Positions 13,601-28,600 of a stretch of 64,000 bases of DNA are shown here, piece after piece. The notes below the pieces were generated by a model that was not told the DNA's origin, did no database searches, and saw nothing but the letters and a program-made list of their open reading frames with translations. The translations under genes and the position numbers were made by a program. Position 1 is the stretch's first letter. Every line of letters begins with the position of its first letter. Origin of the DNA: Trogon surrucura. Taxonomy: Eukaryota > Chordata > Aves > Trogoniformes > Trogonidae. The DNA is taken from assembly GCA_020746105.1 (NCBI GenBank), contig CM036617.1:148494578-148558577 (forward strand), written 5' to 3'.

Positions 13601-16600
13601 TATACATCTTTCCAAGACACTGCTCAGCATTTTATATAGCTTGCCTGGAGAAACGTAACGTTATTTTTTCAAGCCAGATTTTTTTTCACTTTTTTATTTC
13701 TTAAAATTGACATACATTTGTTCTTTTGGCATTTGAATCTTAATTATAGTCAAGCTTAAAGCAGCCTTCCAATTGAGCAACCTTATCCTTGCCTGCCTCC
13801 TAACTGGAATATATTTTAAGTACTCAGAAAACAAAACCACATTTTCAAAGAACCCTGTACATGTGCTAATTGTTCTTATGAAAATCCTGTCACACTTTCA
13901 AAATTGCTGCCAAATTCTTGCTTTTGTCAGTGGTACTAGTTACCCACAACACGCACTGCTGGAGAGCCACTTCATTTCAACAGTTCTACTGCAAAGTTTT
14001 ACGCAAACTTAGCCCCCAAAACTCTAAAAATGGCAAGAAACAATCCATCTCTGACAAAATTGCAGCTTCTCTTTCCGCAGCACATCTACAAATCAGCTTA
14101 AGGCAAGAGTGCAGAATGCTATCGCATCCTACTGGAATTAGGAGAGGAACTGCAGTAGACAAAATGCAATTACACATTACAAGCAAGGTTAACAACCTCA
14201 TAACCCTGGAAAACGCATTATAAGAGCTCCAACGATCAAGTTACCCAAATGTATTTTATGTCACGTTCAACGAGCGCACCTCTCGTCAAATCGTTCCTAC
14301 AAATCCTTTAGCAGGGCAGTGATTTCGGGGAAAGAGTGCCACCTACTGAACCTCTGACTTGCTCCTGACTTCTACGCTTTTCCTCGACACTTGCCAACTC
14401 CCAGACAAGGAAGTCCGCTCCTCTCAACACGGGGAGGGACGCTGCTCAGCTCCCAGAAATTAAGGAGCAGCACCCTGAATGCCTACAAACGGAATTTACC
14501 ATTTCCTCACGCAGAGTTTGGTCAAACGTGTATCTTACACGTGGAAAGGTAAAGCGACCTTAAGTGAATCTCTATCTTAGGTTAGAAATAATTTGCCATT
14601 TACTTCACCCATCTCCATTAACGCCTGTGCCACAAGAATCACAGAAGTGGATAAATCCACCTCAGTGGGCACAACATAAGATGTCCTCAGAGGGAAACTT
14701 CTTCCTAAATAAATTGCGGATTAGGCCCATGCCCTCTCTTGAGACCTGAGGGCTTAAACCTATTTAAGCAGTCAATATTGAAAACGTTTAAGGGCCAGTA
14801 TTATTTCATTACCTTAAAAGCTATCTTCAGATTCTGCTAACCACTCTGATTCAATAAATATATGGCAGGACACTTCACTCCCTGTGAGCACGCTAAGCAT
14901 CTCTGCACTCAGGAAATTAAAACAGAACAATCCAGGACATTTTGTGGGGAGCACAAGGTTGAAGTCAGACTTTCAAGAGGCTTTCTTTGGGCTTTTTTTC
15001 TTTTTTGAAGCACTCTGTACTATCAGGAATCAGGGCAAACGGCATTTACTCCGCAGTAAGCAAGATTCTCCTCTAATTTTGCATAATGCAACAGATAACA
15101 TTTCAAATACAAATTGGAAATAGAAGATTTTTTAAGCTCAAAAGCAATCATCTCATGTTCATAACAAAACCTGAAAGATATTCCTACCTATGAATCTCAA
15201 AATCTAACAAGCATAATAGTTTAAATGTATGAAGCTGCTATAATTACAACAACAGTAATAAAAAGTACGCTATAAACAAGGGCTCCCTATCCTTACAGGA
15301 GTGAAAAAAATCAAGGACTATTTTTTATAAGTTTTTAATGTATTAAGAACAATTACCCAACCAAAGACATGGATGTTAGCTTGTTGCATTTGGACTTTCA
15401 TTCTTCCCCCTTTAGGGTACTTTCACATGTAAGAGGAACTGATGATAATTCTATTTTTTATGATCAGCATATACTCCTTTAGAAAACAAGATTAACACTC
15501 CTCACCTAATATTAGAAAGAAACAAAAAACCCCAAACATTGTAGAAACAGGTCCAGGCTCTACTTTCCTTGTCTGTACATATGGAATCATTGCACTGCCT
15601 TATAACTGTAAATTTACAGTACAGTCTGTAGAGCAGACTGATGTAAGTCAAAGTGATTTCAATAACTGTGACAAATCACAAACAAAAATGTCTTATAACG
15701 TATTTGAAATAGTATACACATTAGCTATTTTACTAAAGAACCATTAATCACTACAAATAAACAGGAAGCAAGACATCTTACTCTCTAATTAAATACAAGC
15801 TTTTCTTGCTTTCCTTTGCTAACTCTAAAAAAGCTCACTCATAAAACTGAACTGAATAAACTGAAGCAAAGGGAGATCTTTACCTACAGGAATGATGACA
15901 ATCATCAGAAACTAGTGTATCGTCTTGATAACAAAGCAGGTTTCAGTCACTTAGAAAGAGGCTTCTCCCAATTGTTCACATTTCTTTAAAACCACAGTGG
16001 GAAAAATGACTGGTAAAACTCATTTATTTTATTTGAATTAAAACCTATATGTTGCTTAAACTTAAGTAAGTTGCCAGAATTTTAAACAAAAAATTCGGAT
16101 GACTACGTAGGCTGTGAAATTTCGCGTGTGTTTTTATCCTTTCCTGGAAGTCAGTTAATGCAATATTTCATATAGGATACTTCAGTCACGAATGTGGAAG
16201 GTCTTGCTGTTCTCCAGTTTATGCAATACGTGGGTTCTTCCACACAAGCCTGCCAACATATTGCGAATACTCTGCCCTGAAGAGACCACATCCCTGGTGA
16301 CAAAAGGTTATTCAATCTTCAAGGCCTGTTAGATTCACTGTTTCTTTGACAAGAATGTCAAAAAAGGTGCTTTTTCAGTGTCAAATATGAAGCAGAAGGT
16401 ACATCTACAAGGTGCAGGCAGCAATACCTTATAGCTGACAGCGTATCTCCGCCAGGACAACACCCTGAAATGTACTGGTATCCCTAAATAAGTGGGCAGA
16501 CTGGCCCAGGCACTGCTATGCCTCAGATGTGCCTATATTAATATTAGAAGTTGAGCTAGTTTACCCTGGCACATGCAAAGCACCTCTGCTCATTTTATGT

Positions 16601-19600
16601 ATGTTGACTTCTTTGATTTACATACTCAATTACAGAAAATTGATTTGCTTTAAAAAAAGCGTAACAGCTAGGCTTCTTTAAAAAAAACCAACAACAAAAA
16701 AACCCCAAACCACACAAAAAAACCATTTCATTTACGGTTTGAGGGCACTTTACTTCTCCCATTTCTCTCCCAGATAGCTCCTTCAGTTTCCACATTAAAG
16801 GTCCTATTTTGCACACTGGAGCACAAATCAGATGATCCTGAAACTGAAGTCACTCACATGCCAAATCCCTTTGGGAAGTTGAGATTTTTCTTGCAGCTTT
16901 TTTGGATCACAAGCAAATCTACAATGTGGAGTTGGCTTCCACAAAAACGGAATAGAAAAATTAAACTGCACCACTTTTTAGAAACATGGCAAAAGGTTAA
17001 TCAATAATAAATGCCTGGCTCACATGGCAGAACATCTCCTTCACTTCGAACTACGCAACCTTTACATGTGGCTTTGGCTCCCAGGTACATAAATGCAAGT
17101 TTAAGAGAACTGGTCAAACATTCCCTTCTGACTGGCCATCACAACTGCACACCTCAACTGCTGCAAAATACCGTAGTCACTGAAGTAAGAACATCTTTGC
17201 TGGAGTAGAGAGCAGAAACTTCTTAACCATTCCTTTATGTGACAGGAGCTGCTCAGTTAAGCCCCGGTAGCCCTAAGACACTGCAGTGCCAACAGATACG
17301 TATTGGCCATGCTCATAAGTTAATGCAGGTCTCAACTCACAGACAATATTTCCATTCACATTTCGGGTTCTTCTTCCATCTTACCATTTACAACCATCAC
17401 TAGAGACTCTAAGCGTGCACGGTTAAGTCTGCTGTGACTTTATGAACAGACATTGCCTTTTGGATTTACAGTCCCCAGATCAAAGTCATTTTGATCTTTC
17501 CTTTCTTCAGTGGCTAAAGGCTTGGTAGGTGCAAACAAAAACTTGTAAATCCACTTTCGAGAACGAAACAAAATTGCCAGAAATGACCAGGTAAACGCCA
17601 CTCACATGCTTTTGTAGTGGTCAAAAGAAAGAAGCACCTTTGAACACTAATTGCAGAGAATCATGCTAAGACAAATGTTGGAAGCTTATTGGAGGTTTTA
17701 TGAATTTACTGGACACCTGCATAAAACATCAACTAAGTAAATCATCTAGACAGAAAAAGTTATTCAAAAGTGTACACTTAATACTTAACAACAAAAACGC
17801 AGCAAAAGCCATGCTAACGATATTGCAGCATTTTATAAAGCATGGATGACTTGTGGGTTTCCAAAGCAAATAAGAGAAACACCGATGTCATGAATAAATC
17901 TGAGGAACAACCAAAACTGTCACTAAGGAAAATTTTCGCAGATGATAAAGCAATTTCATTCACTATCCAAGACCTTACTTGCTGGTACAGTTGTGGTCTT
18001 AGCGCCGAGTTCTCAATCATAGTGTGAACCATGGTGATTAAAGGTTCATTCTCTTTCATCTATTTCAAATCAGGAGGAGCATACAGCAAACATCAGTTTA
18101 CAGCATGGCTAGATTTGAAAGACGACACTGTAAAATATAGCCTCTACTTTAATTTTTTTCTAATAATGCAGTAGATTACATTTTATCCCATCCTTTTTAT
18201 ATATTCCATAATTCAGTAATATCAACATCTGAAAAGTTTAATAATATCAAACAAATATATCAAAACCACATAAATGCTCACAACCAATGTAATATTTATT
18301 CACCAACATTCTCCCTTTTTAAAAATAAAAAAGGCTTAAAATAAGCCCGGCTTTGCATGATATCAAAATGAAAAGTATTATCAGATTACGCAGTAGGAAC
18401 GCTCAAACCTTTATCAGAAAACTTTTTAAATTATAGATTTAATAACTCAATGTACATTAAAAAGACATAAGCATTCACAGCCTCTGAATATAGAAGCGAG
18501 GTTTAGATTTAGGTTCATGTATCACAAAATGTCTTTATATACTGCACCGATTTATATGATTAGGAACTTAGAATCATCACTCATTGTATCTATCCACCCC
18601 CACATATGAGTGTGAAACTATTCCAGAACTGGTCAGACATTCTGTAGAACGATCAGCATTTACTGACGTGTGCAAATGTCAAAACCAGATACTTTGATTA
18701 TTACAGTAAAAATTGCATACATTTAAGATTTCCGGAAAAGATGCAACACAGCAAATCCAGGAAGGAAGTGTATGTATGAATAATTACGATCTTTAACTCC
18801 ATCTTTATGTGTGTGTATATATATATATGCACTCACCATGAATTCGTATGGCAAAGTATTGTTTCACAGACTGAAATGCAACAAAATGCCTGAGTTTTTG
18901 ATGCCTTTTAGAATTTCTTGCCTCTTACTATTTAGAAAAAAAAACACTAACTTGCACATAATGGAGAAGTAATTTTTTCTTCTGATGGGAAATGCATTTT
19001 TCGTGTTACAGATAGAGGACCTTTTGTTGTTGTTGTTGTTTTTTTATACACAGTAAAGTCTGATCAGCTCGTAAGTTAATCACCGCTAAAGAGGACTTCA
19101 TCTTAAGAAGGCAAGCTTAAATGCTCTGTTTGTTCAAGGCAGGGGAAAAACCAAACAAGCAATGCCTCCCGTCTGCTCGTCATGTACAATATACATAAAC
19201 AGAAAACTAGAACTGACACAAGAAGTTGTACTCTCTTTACATCAAAACTTTGTTCAGAGAGTGAGTGCACCAGGTGATATCAAACGATATCTCAATAGTA
19301 AGATCAACAATAGGGTCCAAAGCCAAGCAATCAAACTACAGTCAACTGACATATTTGTAAAGGAAAAAAAATGCTCTGAGGCTGAAGTATTTTGTTAGGA
19401 GTATACTGGTTTGGAAGCATTTTTATCAGGAGGATTTCAACAGCTTCGGGTTCTTTTGGCTAATTCTTTTTACAATATTTCGAAGTTTTCCTTTCTGACA
19501 GATAACAAGACAATACAATGACAGAATTAGTTTCTGTAGAAGTGTTCAAAGATTGCTTTCATCCTGATTAGAAAAGAAGCAAAGTGGATTTGCTCAAAAT

Positions 19601-22600
19601 ATATTCTGGAGTAATGTTTTGTCCTCCAGTGAGCTCTAACTTTGTTTTATAGGACCTCTTCCAATATTTTTACTACCATTGATGCTTAACCACGCTTATG
19701 TAACACTGTTTGCAAAGTCCAGTTATTTCCAGCACAGCTCCAGTTCCTTAAGCCCTTACAGAACAAAGATCAAAAACCAGATAATTGGTGAAGTAATTCC
19801 AACCAAAGAGCCTTTGTAGCAGTCAAATATATAAAGCTTTTCAAACTTTTTTTCCCAAAATATACTGACATTGAACTACTGAGAAGTTCTATGTATCTGT
19901 CACAAACCTTCCATTAATTAAAGCCAAGGCACACACAAGTTAATGTGAAGAACTGGCAAAGTAAGCCAGCGCTACGGGGGACACAATGACAAGTCCCATA
20001 CTCTAAAAGGTGAAGAGGATACCTGTTTTGTGTTCTTAAAGCATATAATGAGGCTACTCCCAAACTGAAGTTTGAGATTATTCCCATTGAATAAATAGCT
20101 TAAGGAAAAATATCTGCTTGTTCATAAAAAAAATAGCCCTTGACCTTCTCTCTCTTCAGAAAAAAAAAAAAAATTGTACAGTAAAGGACATGTTTTAGAT
20201 CCCATGTATAATACTAATAGTATTATACTCAAAGAGTCTTTCCAGTTACAGAATTCACAAAAATTGGAATTAAGATTTTCACAAACAAACCGAAGTGTGA
20301 ACTGCCTGGTGCCACTCAGCAACACAGCAGTAAAACCAAGTAAAATCCAACAGTCATGGCTTTATCACTTTCTACTTCTAGTAGCAACTATTTCTTCTAA
20401 GAATTGATGCTTCATCTTTACTTTTATTTTTACTGGTGTAGTTTCCAACTAAACTGTAGTTGGAAACAAAGAAACAGCCACCTCCTTGACATATGATCTA
20501 TATGACCAGCTACATTATTTATGAGCTAGCATCCGAGCGGGTATTTTGTGTTTTAAACCATAAAGCCAAGCTACTGACAATCCTTCTCTTCCTTCCTTTT
20601 CCTAAATTCTCTTCTGTGTTTGCTAACACCCTACAAAGACAACATTTCAGTATGTGCTGTGCTGGTGGCAGCGATCAGCTGGAATAGTGGCTCCCTTCCA
20701 GGGAGTTGACCTCACTGATGAGGTAAGGTCATATGTTAAGGGTGACAAAAGACTGAACTTAGACTGTCAGTTTTATCCATTTCCTCTCAACCTTCCTGAG
20801 GGTAAAAGCAGTGGCAATAGGACCTGACCAAGCTTTCCTCCCACCTTTCCTCTGCTCTTTAATCTTCTGTCCAAAAAAAAGAAGGAAAAAACCACATTTC
20901 CTTCCTGCCGCCTTTTTACTGCAATGATGCCTCCAGCGTATTTTTTTTCACCCTACAGAGCCCCTGTCCTTGAGTCACCCTTCTTCCACTGGGGAGGGAA
21001 AAGGCAAAAAAAAAAAAAAAAAGGCAGCAGTACGAACAACAGCGGTGGCTGAGTCAACTCACTCTACCTTTTCCAGATAACCTGAAAAATCCAAGAGTAG
21101 TATCCTATATGTTGCTAATATAGGACATCGAATTTTAGGCTGAAACACAAGGTATCAGATATAATACAGGATATCTGTCCACTCTAACCAAACCTCCTTG
21201 TACTATTCCAGCCTCCTTTAATTTATTACTTTTTCCCAGAACCACCTTCAGGATCTCAGAAAGAGGGCAGTGAAGAGAAGAGTACGGATGTTGGCTGAGG
21301 GACCTTCACTCCTTTGTTTGACAACTTCTTGCTCAAGTTCTGTTTATTTTTATGCATCCTCTGAAAACTGGAAAAAAAACCTAAAAATGAACACACCATA
21401 AGTATGTGAGCTCCCTAACACCTAAACTATTCATGTAAATAGCCACTTCAAAAAAAAAAAAAAAAAAAGATTAAAATTTAGTAGAGCTTCTGCTGTGACA
21501 AACCAGCCCGGGATCTGCTGAGATCAGTATGACAACATGCACAGAATGTTTTACATACATAGCTTGAGCAAGGTAGAAAAGGGTTTTTCAGCCAAAGAAA
21601 AGTTTTACTATCAACATAAAATTCAGAAGTGTACTAAAAGACTAGTTTGGTGGAATTCTATGTAGTAACAGGAAGATTCAAGTGGGGCCTCCTGACATGG
21701 CTTTATTTACAAAGGAGAAAAAAGGCGTGTCCAGCTCTTATTTGAAAAAAAATACTGCTTTTTGGTATGGTTATTGTAATTAATGGGTACAAATACATTA
21801 AGGAGACTGTTGGCCTGGATTTAGTAACACACAAAAAGTGACCCCTTAAAATTTGATAGTGCAGAAGACTGAGATTATAAGTGCCTTCATAATGTGCCCC
21901 ACATTGGCAAACAAGTCATGATTGCCTCAGGTTGCTCAAAGAACTACGTAAGAGGCAAATGAGTCTCTCTCGCATCTCTCTATGAACCCCGAGTCAAGCA
22001 GATGGTTCACAACCTCACTATAAAAAAAAAGGGATGCCAGACAACCATTCTTTTGGCCTTAAGACATCAAAGAAATCATAGGGCTGGATCTATGTGTGTC
22101 ATTCTCTCCATTCTTTGTCTCTGAACTCCAACAACAACAACAAAAATTCTGAAAGAATAACACATAACCATCAAAAACTGTAATGTAAGAATTTCTAAGC
22201 ATCTCAAAGGGAAACAGCAGTACAAAAGAGAAGCATGACTTAAAAAAGGTATGGGATTTTCTTGAAGATACCTAACCAGCAGACAACAACTTACTGCAAC
22301 AGTATAAAAGTTACCTCCCCTACACATGAACTTCAGTCTGCCTGAAAAGTCACCCGTGCAATCTCAGCACAAATTTGCTAATTAATGTGCTATGTACAGT
22401 AGCAAATCCTTTGTGACCAAGAAGGTGAGTGCTGAAGACAACAGGACTGAAGTTCTGCCACATGCTCTAGGCAAAGCAGGTTTTGACACTGTTTTCAGAG
22501 ATTAAATACAAGTGGAAACACCCAATTTAAGTACACTGGGCATTTAAAATTCCAAGGGAGTAAGTGATTATGCATGTCGGTTACAGAGTGGGACAACAAG

Positions 22601-25600
22601 GAGGAAAGGTCTCAATTAGAGTAAAAGAAATGTTGATTTTTTTTCTTCCCAACACAAAGAAAGAACTAATAATGGACAAAGTAAATAAGATACCACCCCT
22701 AGAAGCAGTGGTACTCAAAGCCAGAAGACTCTCAGGGGGATTTATTTCATACAGATAGGTGGCAGTATTATATTAAAACGTGGGAAAAAAAAACCCAAAC
22801 TGATCAGAAACCGAGACTAGTATTCCAACCTGCTCTTCAATGATGTTGTAATTAAGGTAAGATATTTTAGACTTAATTTCTTACTGTAAGAAGTGCAGTA
22901 ATTTCTTGCATCTCTGGTAGGGGTAATTATGACACATTTGTAAGATGTAGACACTTCCCCAAGTTAATGTTTATCACATCACATCACATTACATTTTTAA
23001 ATTTTATCTGATGCAAGCAAAATGAAAATACGTTTTACCACTTTGCATGTTATACATAGGCAATTATTTCTGTTAAATCCTGCCTATTACACTGACAAAC
23101 CTGGCTACTTAAGCAACAGCACGGTACATAGTTTTACACTTCACATGGACAGTTGTCCTTTCCTGGCAATGAATTACAGTGCTGAAGATAGAATTATTCT
23201 CTTATTCCAAAACATTATAGACTGGAAATATTTGAGTTGAATGAAATATCTTGGCCTACTTTTTTTAGCAAGCAGTATTTCCCTACTGTTTTGTACCTCC
23301 TGCAGCCCCTTAAGACAGAGATGTTGAGAAATGCGTTGCCGTCTGACTGAATTGGTCCCAGTTCACACCTTGTTTCCAGGAGGTAACAGGAAAATAAAGT
23401 CACTGGGTGAACCAAGCCCGTGTGTCTATCTCTGTGCGCGTGTGTGGGTTTTAGTCACTCACAGGAACATGGAGGACATAAAAGTTGTAAGAGCAGCTGA
23501 TTTTGAGTGTAAGGCTGCAAAACCTCATTTGAAGAAAGAATATTAGAAAAAGCTCTAGCGATTTTACATTTTTAACTAATGGACATCTAGTTACTTGCAC
23601 TTCTCCTAAGCACTTATGAGTACTTTTTGTAAGTGCTGGCAAAAATTTCCCATTTAAAGACTTCTCACACACAGCTTACACAGAAATCCCATTTGATTGT
23701 GCACAAAGCCATAAAAAAGAGGTATGTGATATCACAATTCTTCACATGGCAATCAATTATGTTAGTGAAGACGGAATTGTAGCCTCACTTTGTAAGTTAT
23801 CAGAAGTTGTAAAGAAGTAAAATCGTATTCTTACATAAATCCTTAAGAAATAACTGAATAAAAGGGAAAAAAAGTAATGAGCCACACTATGATTTTCTTA
23901 AAACATTTTTTTCACATTTGACCTCCCTTTCATTTAATATCCTGCAGAAACATCTAATTCTTCTTACTTTGGAAAACTGAAATTATCAGAAGTACTAATT
24001 TTCTATAAATTGCATGTGTGTCATATGAGCTTGGAAATATAATACGACCTTGGTTAAAGATGACAAAATGCTACAGTTAGTGTTATTATAAGAAGGAAAT
24101 GAAGAATAGAAAAATTAATTGGTGAGTGGCTACTGTATTCTGATGAATTTTAAAGTGAGTTTTCTTTTTCCATGACATGTCAAATAGGTAATTAACATAT
24201 TCTGTGCTACTTAAAAAGGGCACATATAAATATCCAACTTCACAAAAAGCAGTGAAAATCCTTCTCCCCAAATATTTCCAGCTTGATAGGAGCAAGCAAA
24301 AAGCATCAAGAAATGTAAACACACAAGTAAATTTCAAATCCCACCTGATGATCCAAATATATGGCATTCCTTTGAAGGTGATGTGAAAGAATCTCATTCT
24401 AGCAGGCAGCAGTCAGGGGGAAAAAGGAAAGGGACAGAAGGTGCAGAATGCATGAAAAGAGCTTTAAAAGATGTAAACGAGGCAGTGATCTCTCTGCTTT
24501 ACATAGAAATAAAATTCCGTTTTTATCTGGGTTTTTTTGGTGAACCATTAACAAGTTTTGATCCCGAAACAGAAGCGATGAAAGCTTGCCACGATCAGAC
24601 TACAAACTACTACATTAGAATTTTGGTTTTACGTATAAAATACATTAAGCTCATGTAAGCGTCTACTACACAGACAACTATAAACCCTTTGATAAACCCA
24701 TGTTTTAAGTGTGTCCTGATTTTCATATAGAGATTGCAGGTAGGATGAGGCAGCATAAACAAATTCATCTCATGATCTATCACTATTAATTTTGATAACA
24801 ACAGGATAAACATCTTTAACTTTAAACTTAACGATAATATATTTTAAAATATTCCTATGTAATTTTAACTTGGCTAACATCAAAAAACTAGGAGTAAAGC
24901 CTCAAAGGGTTAATAGCAGAACACCACATACACAAAGAACCAATGTTATTCTATTCTACACCCGCAGCAGTCAAAATTCTGCACTGATGGCACAATGCAA
25001 ACTTTGATTAATGAGTGACTACAGGTTAGTGATAATGGTACATGACACACATTGCTTTATAGCTGACCTTTGGGCTGCTGGCCTCAAGTTTTAGTTGCAT
25101 GAGCTGTGCTAGTGTGTGTTCCCGGATACTACTCAGTTCAGCTTGCTGCCGTCTCAGCTTTATTAGCAGCAGCGTGAGCTCCTCTGGCTGAAGGAGTGCA
25201 GTGTGAGAAGCCAAAGAGTAGAAAAAAGGTTAATTGGCATCCCGAACAACATTGAATTAAAATAAGGCTTCTTAGTATCTTTCTTAACGAAAAACCTTCT
25301 ATAGTGATACAACAAAAGATACATCATTTGCCCCCAAATCGACCACTTTCAAATATATAATTGTTAACTTCACACTGCTCAAAACTATTGATACTGCCAT
25401 TTCCTTAAGAATGGAACATCCTGTGTAAAGGACAAAAATCAGTGAGGATTCTGCAAGAGAAAGTCTGTGCAGCCCTCAAAACCTTTTCTGACATGCATAT
25501 CAAATTGATGATACTGACTTAAGGGAAGGGGGAAATGATTCCAGCCCTTAGGGTAGCATTACCTGTACACAGACAGCCATTTGAGCTTGATAGAGGAATA

Positions 25601-28600
25601 AAAAGAAGCCCTCCAGAAAATTTATTTTCTAAAATAATTCTTCAAATGTACAGGTCAAAATTAAGAGTAAAAACAATAAAAGCCCCCATGGTAACTGAAC
25701 TGCATCAGAAACAATCACCTTTCACCATATAAAACTGCACAAGCATGGCAATTAATTTTTTTATCTCACTTTCCACAGGTCTGAAGCCACCAGTTAACTT
25801 ATTGCTTTACTTTTGTGACTAAGTTGTACAATTTGGCCTTAGGAAGGGATGAAAAACTGCATGTAAACCCCAGGATTATATCTATAAAGAAAATAAAGTC
25901 TCACTCAAATGCATATTTGTCAGGTAATTCCACACAGATCAGTTTAGGTCAGTTTGGCAAACTCTATCTGAATTACTCCTGGGAACCACTTCTCTTAGCA
26001 ATACTTCAAAGAAAACAAAACACTTAAAATCACAAGTATTTTTGTTATGTTCCTGTTTGGTTCTGTTTCTTACACTCCTCCAGAAGTCAACCTTACAAGA
26101 GGTTAAATAGTCATCCAGCATTTTGATTTTCTCACAAGTTCTGTGAGTTAAAGAAAAATAACACAAACGCAAAACCTCCTAAAACCCCGCTTGCTCTCTT
26201 CCACAGTTACAGAATTTGCTCAAAGCAAAGAAGTAAAGCAAAAAGCTCCAGAGAACCACATATTAAATGACTGAAAAATGAACACCAGTTTCTTAGAACA
26301 AGGAAGAAAAGTCCCTGAGAATAAGAGTGGCACTGGCAGCGTTGTGAGCTCGAACCAAAGCAACCCACAAGAGGGAGCAAGGGATTTCCACATAGCTTCA
26401 GTTGTCAAAACCATTTGCTTTGAGGGAAAACCAAGAGCGAGGCCAAATTGTCTAATGGCCAATATTCTTCTTACAGTACTCTCAATACCCGGATTTAAAA
26501 TACTTAATTTCAGAGAGTAAGCATACGAATTCAGACTGCTCTACAAGATATTTTCAAGTTCTCTCCAAAAATCAGTGACAATGCTTTCCGTCTGAAAATC
26601 AGCATCATCTGAAAGCACGAGAAAACTTATTTTTGGAAATACGAGAATTGAAGGGAGCATCTTCAGGCAAGAGAAACAGTGAATAATTTTTTCAAGACCA
26701 AAATTCTTCTTGGTATGTTTTGCAAAAGCCTGATTTCGGTGCCTTAGGAATAAACTATTTATTGGTACTTAAATCCAACATTTGCAAGCAATTTTTTTTT
26801 TTCCACAGAGGAGTCCATCAAACAGTAATTCCTGCTCCTCTCCAAACATCCATCGTGCTGCAAACACTTTTTACATCGCTGTAAGTACCGTGCTCTAGAT
26901 ACAGCTCTTGGGTCTCTTGAAACAACACAACATTTGTCTGAAGAGGTTTTCCCTCGCCAGCCCCTGCAAGGCTTGAGCTGTGGGCAGGACTTCTGGTTTC
27001 TATAGGCAGAAGCTTGGACTTCCTTGCCCCCTACCCTGCTCCTCAGCCCAACTCCAGCAGCAGAGCCCAGGAGAGCTGATGGGGTCGTGAACCCAAAGAA
27101 ACGTCTGTGGAGCACGAGGCACAGAGATCGGGCACCGGCTGCCAAAGGCCAGAAGTGGCTGAAGGTGCCGGGGCCTCGTGCTGAGAAGTGCAAGAAACAG
27201 GGCTCGAGGCAGTGGAAGGATTGACCGGGGAGAGCTGCTGCCCACGGTATGATTCAAAAATCTGTGTTCTTAACTCACAGCTCTCTCAAACAAGTAATTT
27301 CAGATGGGCAGAGAAAGATTGTGGAAAGGAGACAAAAACTGGTAAGGAGATGACACAAATTTAGGACAATCTCATAGCTTTTGGCTAAGCATCACGTTTC
27401 AGTCAGGAAGGTGGGCAGGACTCACCAGTGTTACTTTGACAAAATAAGTTCAAGGAGAATTTCAGCTCAGTGACAGTAAAATGGGAGATGTCAGAAAGGA
27501 TACAATTTTACCAAATGCAATTTTAGTATCCTTAAGGTTTCCCAAAGAGGCAAACTTTACTTCTAGGATTTTCTATATAATTAATGGAGAAATAAATGTT
27601 CTTTGATGTATTCTACCCTCTTCCAGGAATTTCTTTAATGTATCAAAAATTATTAAAAAAAAGATTAATATCTGCATTTCTGAATGACAATCTGGACTGA
27701 TTAGCTACATGATATTCTCAGAACTCAAGGGAACCACAGAGTACCTCTTCATTTGCTTTAAAAATCCCTGATAATTTACATAAAGGCAAGCTCTGAACAG
27801 AATAAAGTTTCAGTGTTACCTCCTCATACTTAAAGGACAATTCTTAAAAAACCCCTGATGGACCAAATAAAAATGCAACTCACTGTTTTGCCTTGGAGGC
27901 TCTGAGGAGTAACAGGCTGTAAACTCAAACCTGCTGGCATTGACCTTCTGTCGGGCACAAAGACGTGCTGTACAGAAACAAAATAGCACAGTATGATCCA
28001 TGGTTATCTAAAGACTCAAAAACTATTTAATGGTAAAACAAAAAGCCAACTTCACACTCATAACAAATTTTCTATGATTTGTACCAGCTTTGGCCAACGA
28101 TGCTCCCTGCTGGTCTACTATCTAGGACACTCGAGTAGCCCAGCTCTGAATTTTAGAAATACCCCAGCTTTCATCATACATTTAATTAACAGACCTGCCT
28201 CATAGTTGTTGCCCTACTGATAGCCCATATAAACAACAATTTTAATTTTCCACTCATCACTGAAACCTGTTTAAAAACCTAAGATCTCTCTATAGATGTG
28301 GTTTAAATCTGGAATTTACCCTGACTTCAAACAGGCAGTCTTTGTTTTTATGTTAATGGCAAAAGCTAGCGGTGTAACTGAAAAAAATACAAACCTAGTA
28401 GTTGTACAAAAACCAAAGGGAAACAAGGATATTAAATATGAAATTGAATACTAGCATAAAGTGTTTCATAAAGGGAAAAAAAAATACCAGAAAGTAAAAC
28501 ACGGCTGAAAGAACAAGTAAGTACACGCTCTGCAGCACTGACTCTGCTGATGTGTGAGAAGCACTGATTACTAAATTTCCAGTGCAGTTGAGACATAAAG

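Larger units (their letters stand above)
18060..24344 (-). other. PLEKHA5: Intron between exons 11 and 12
   Basis: 6.29 kb, phase 0. Holds (TG)n(TA)n at 18807, a (TTG)n stretch near 19024, the hairpin at 20441, poly(A) runs at 21006 and 21450, and (CAA)n near 22129. No CR1 copy. Confidence 0.88.

Noticed and set aside
26759-27193. Annotating the 144-codon open stretch as a gene
   Set aside because: No recognised domain, overlapping open frames on both strands and GC-rich composition. Kept only as an observation.
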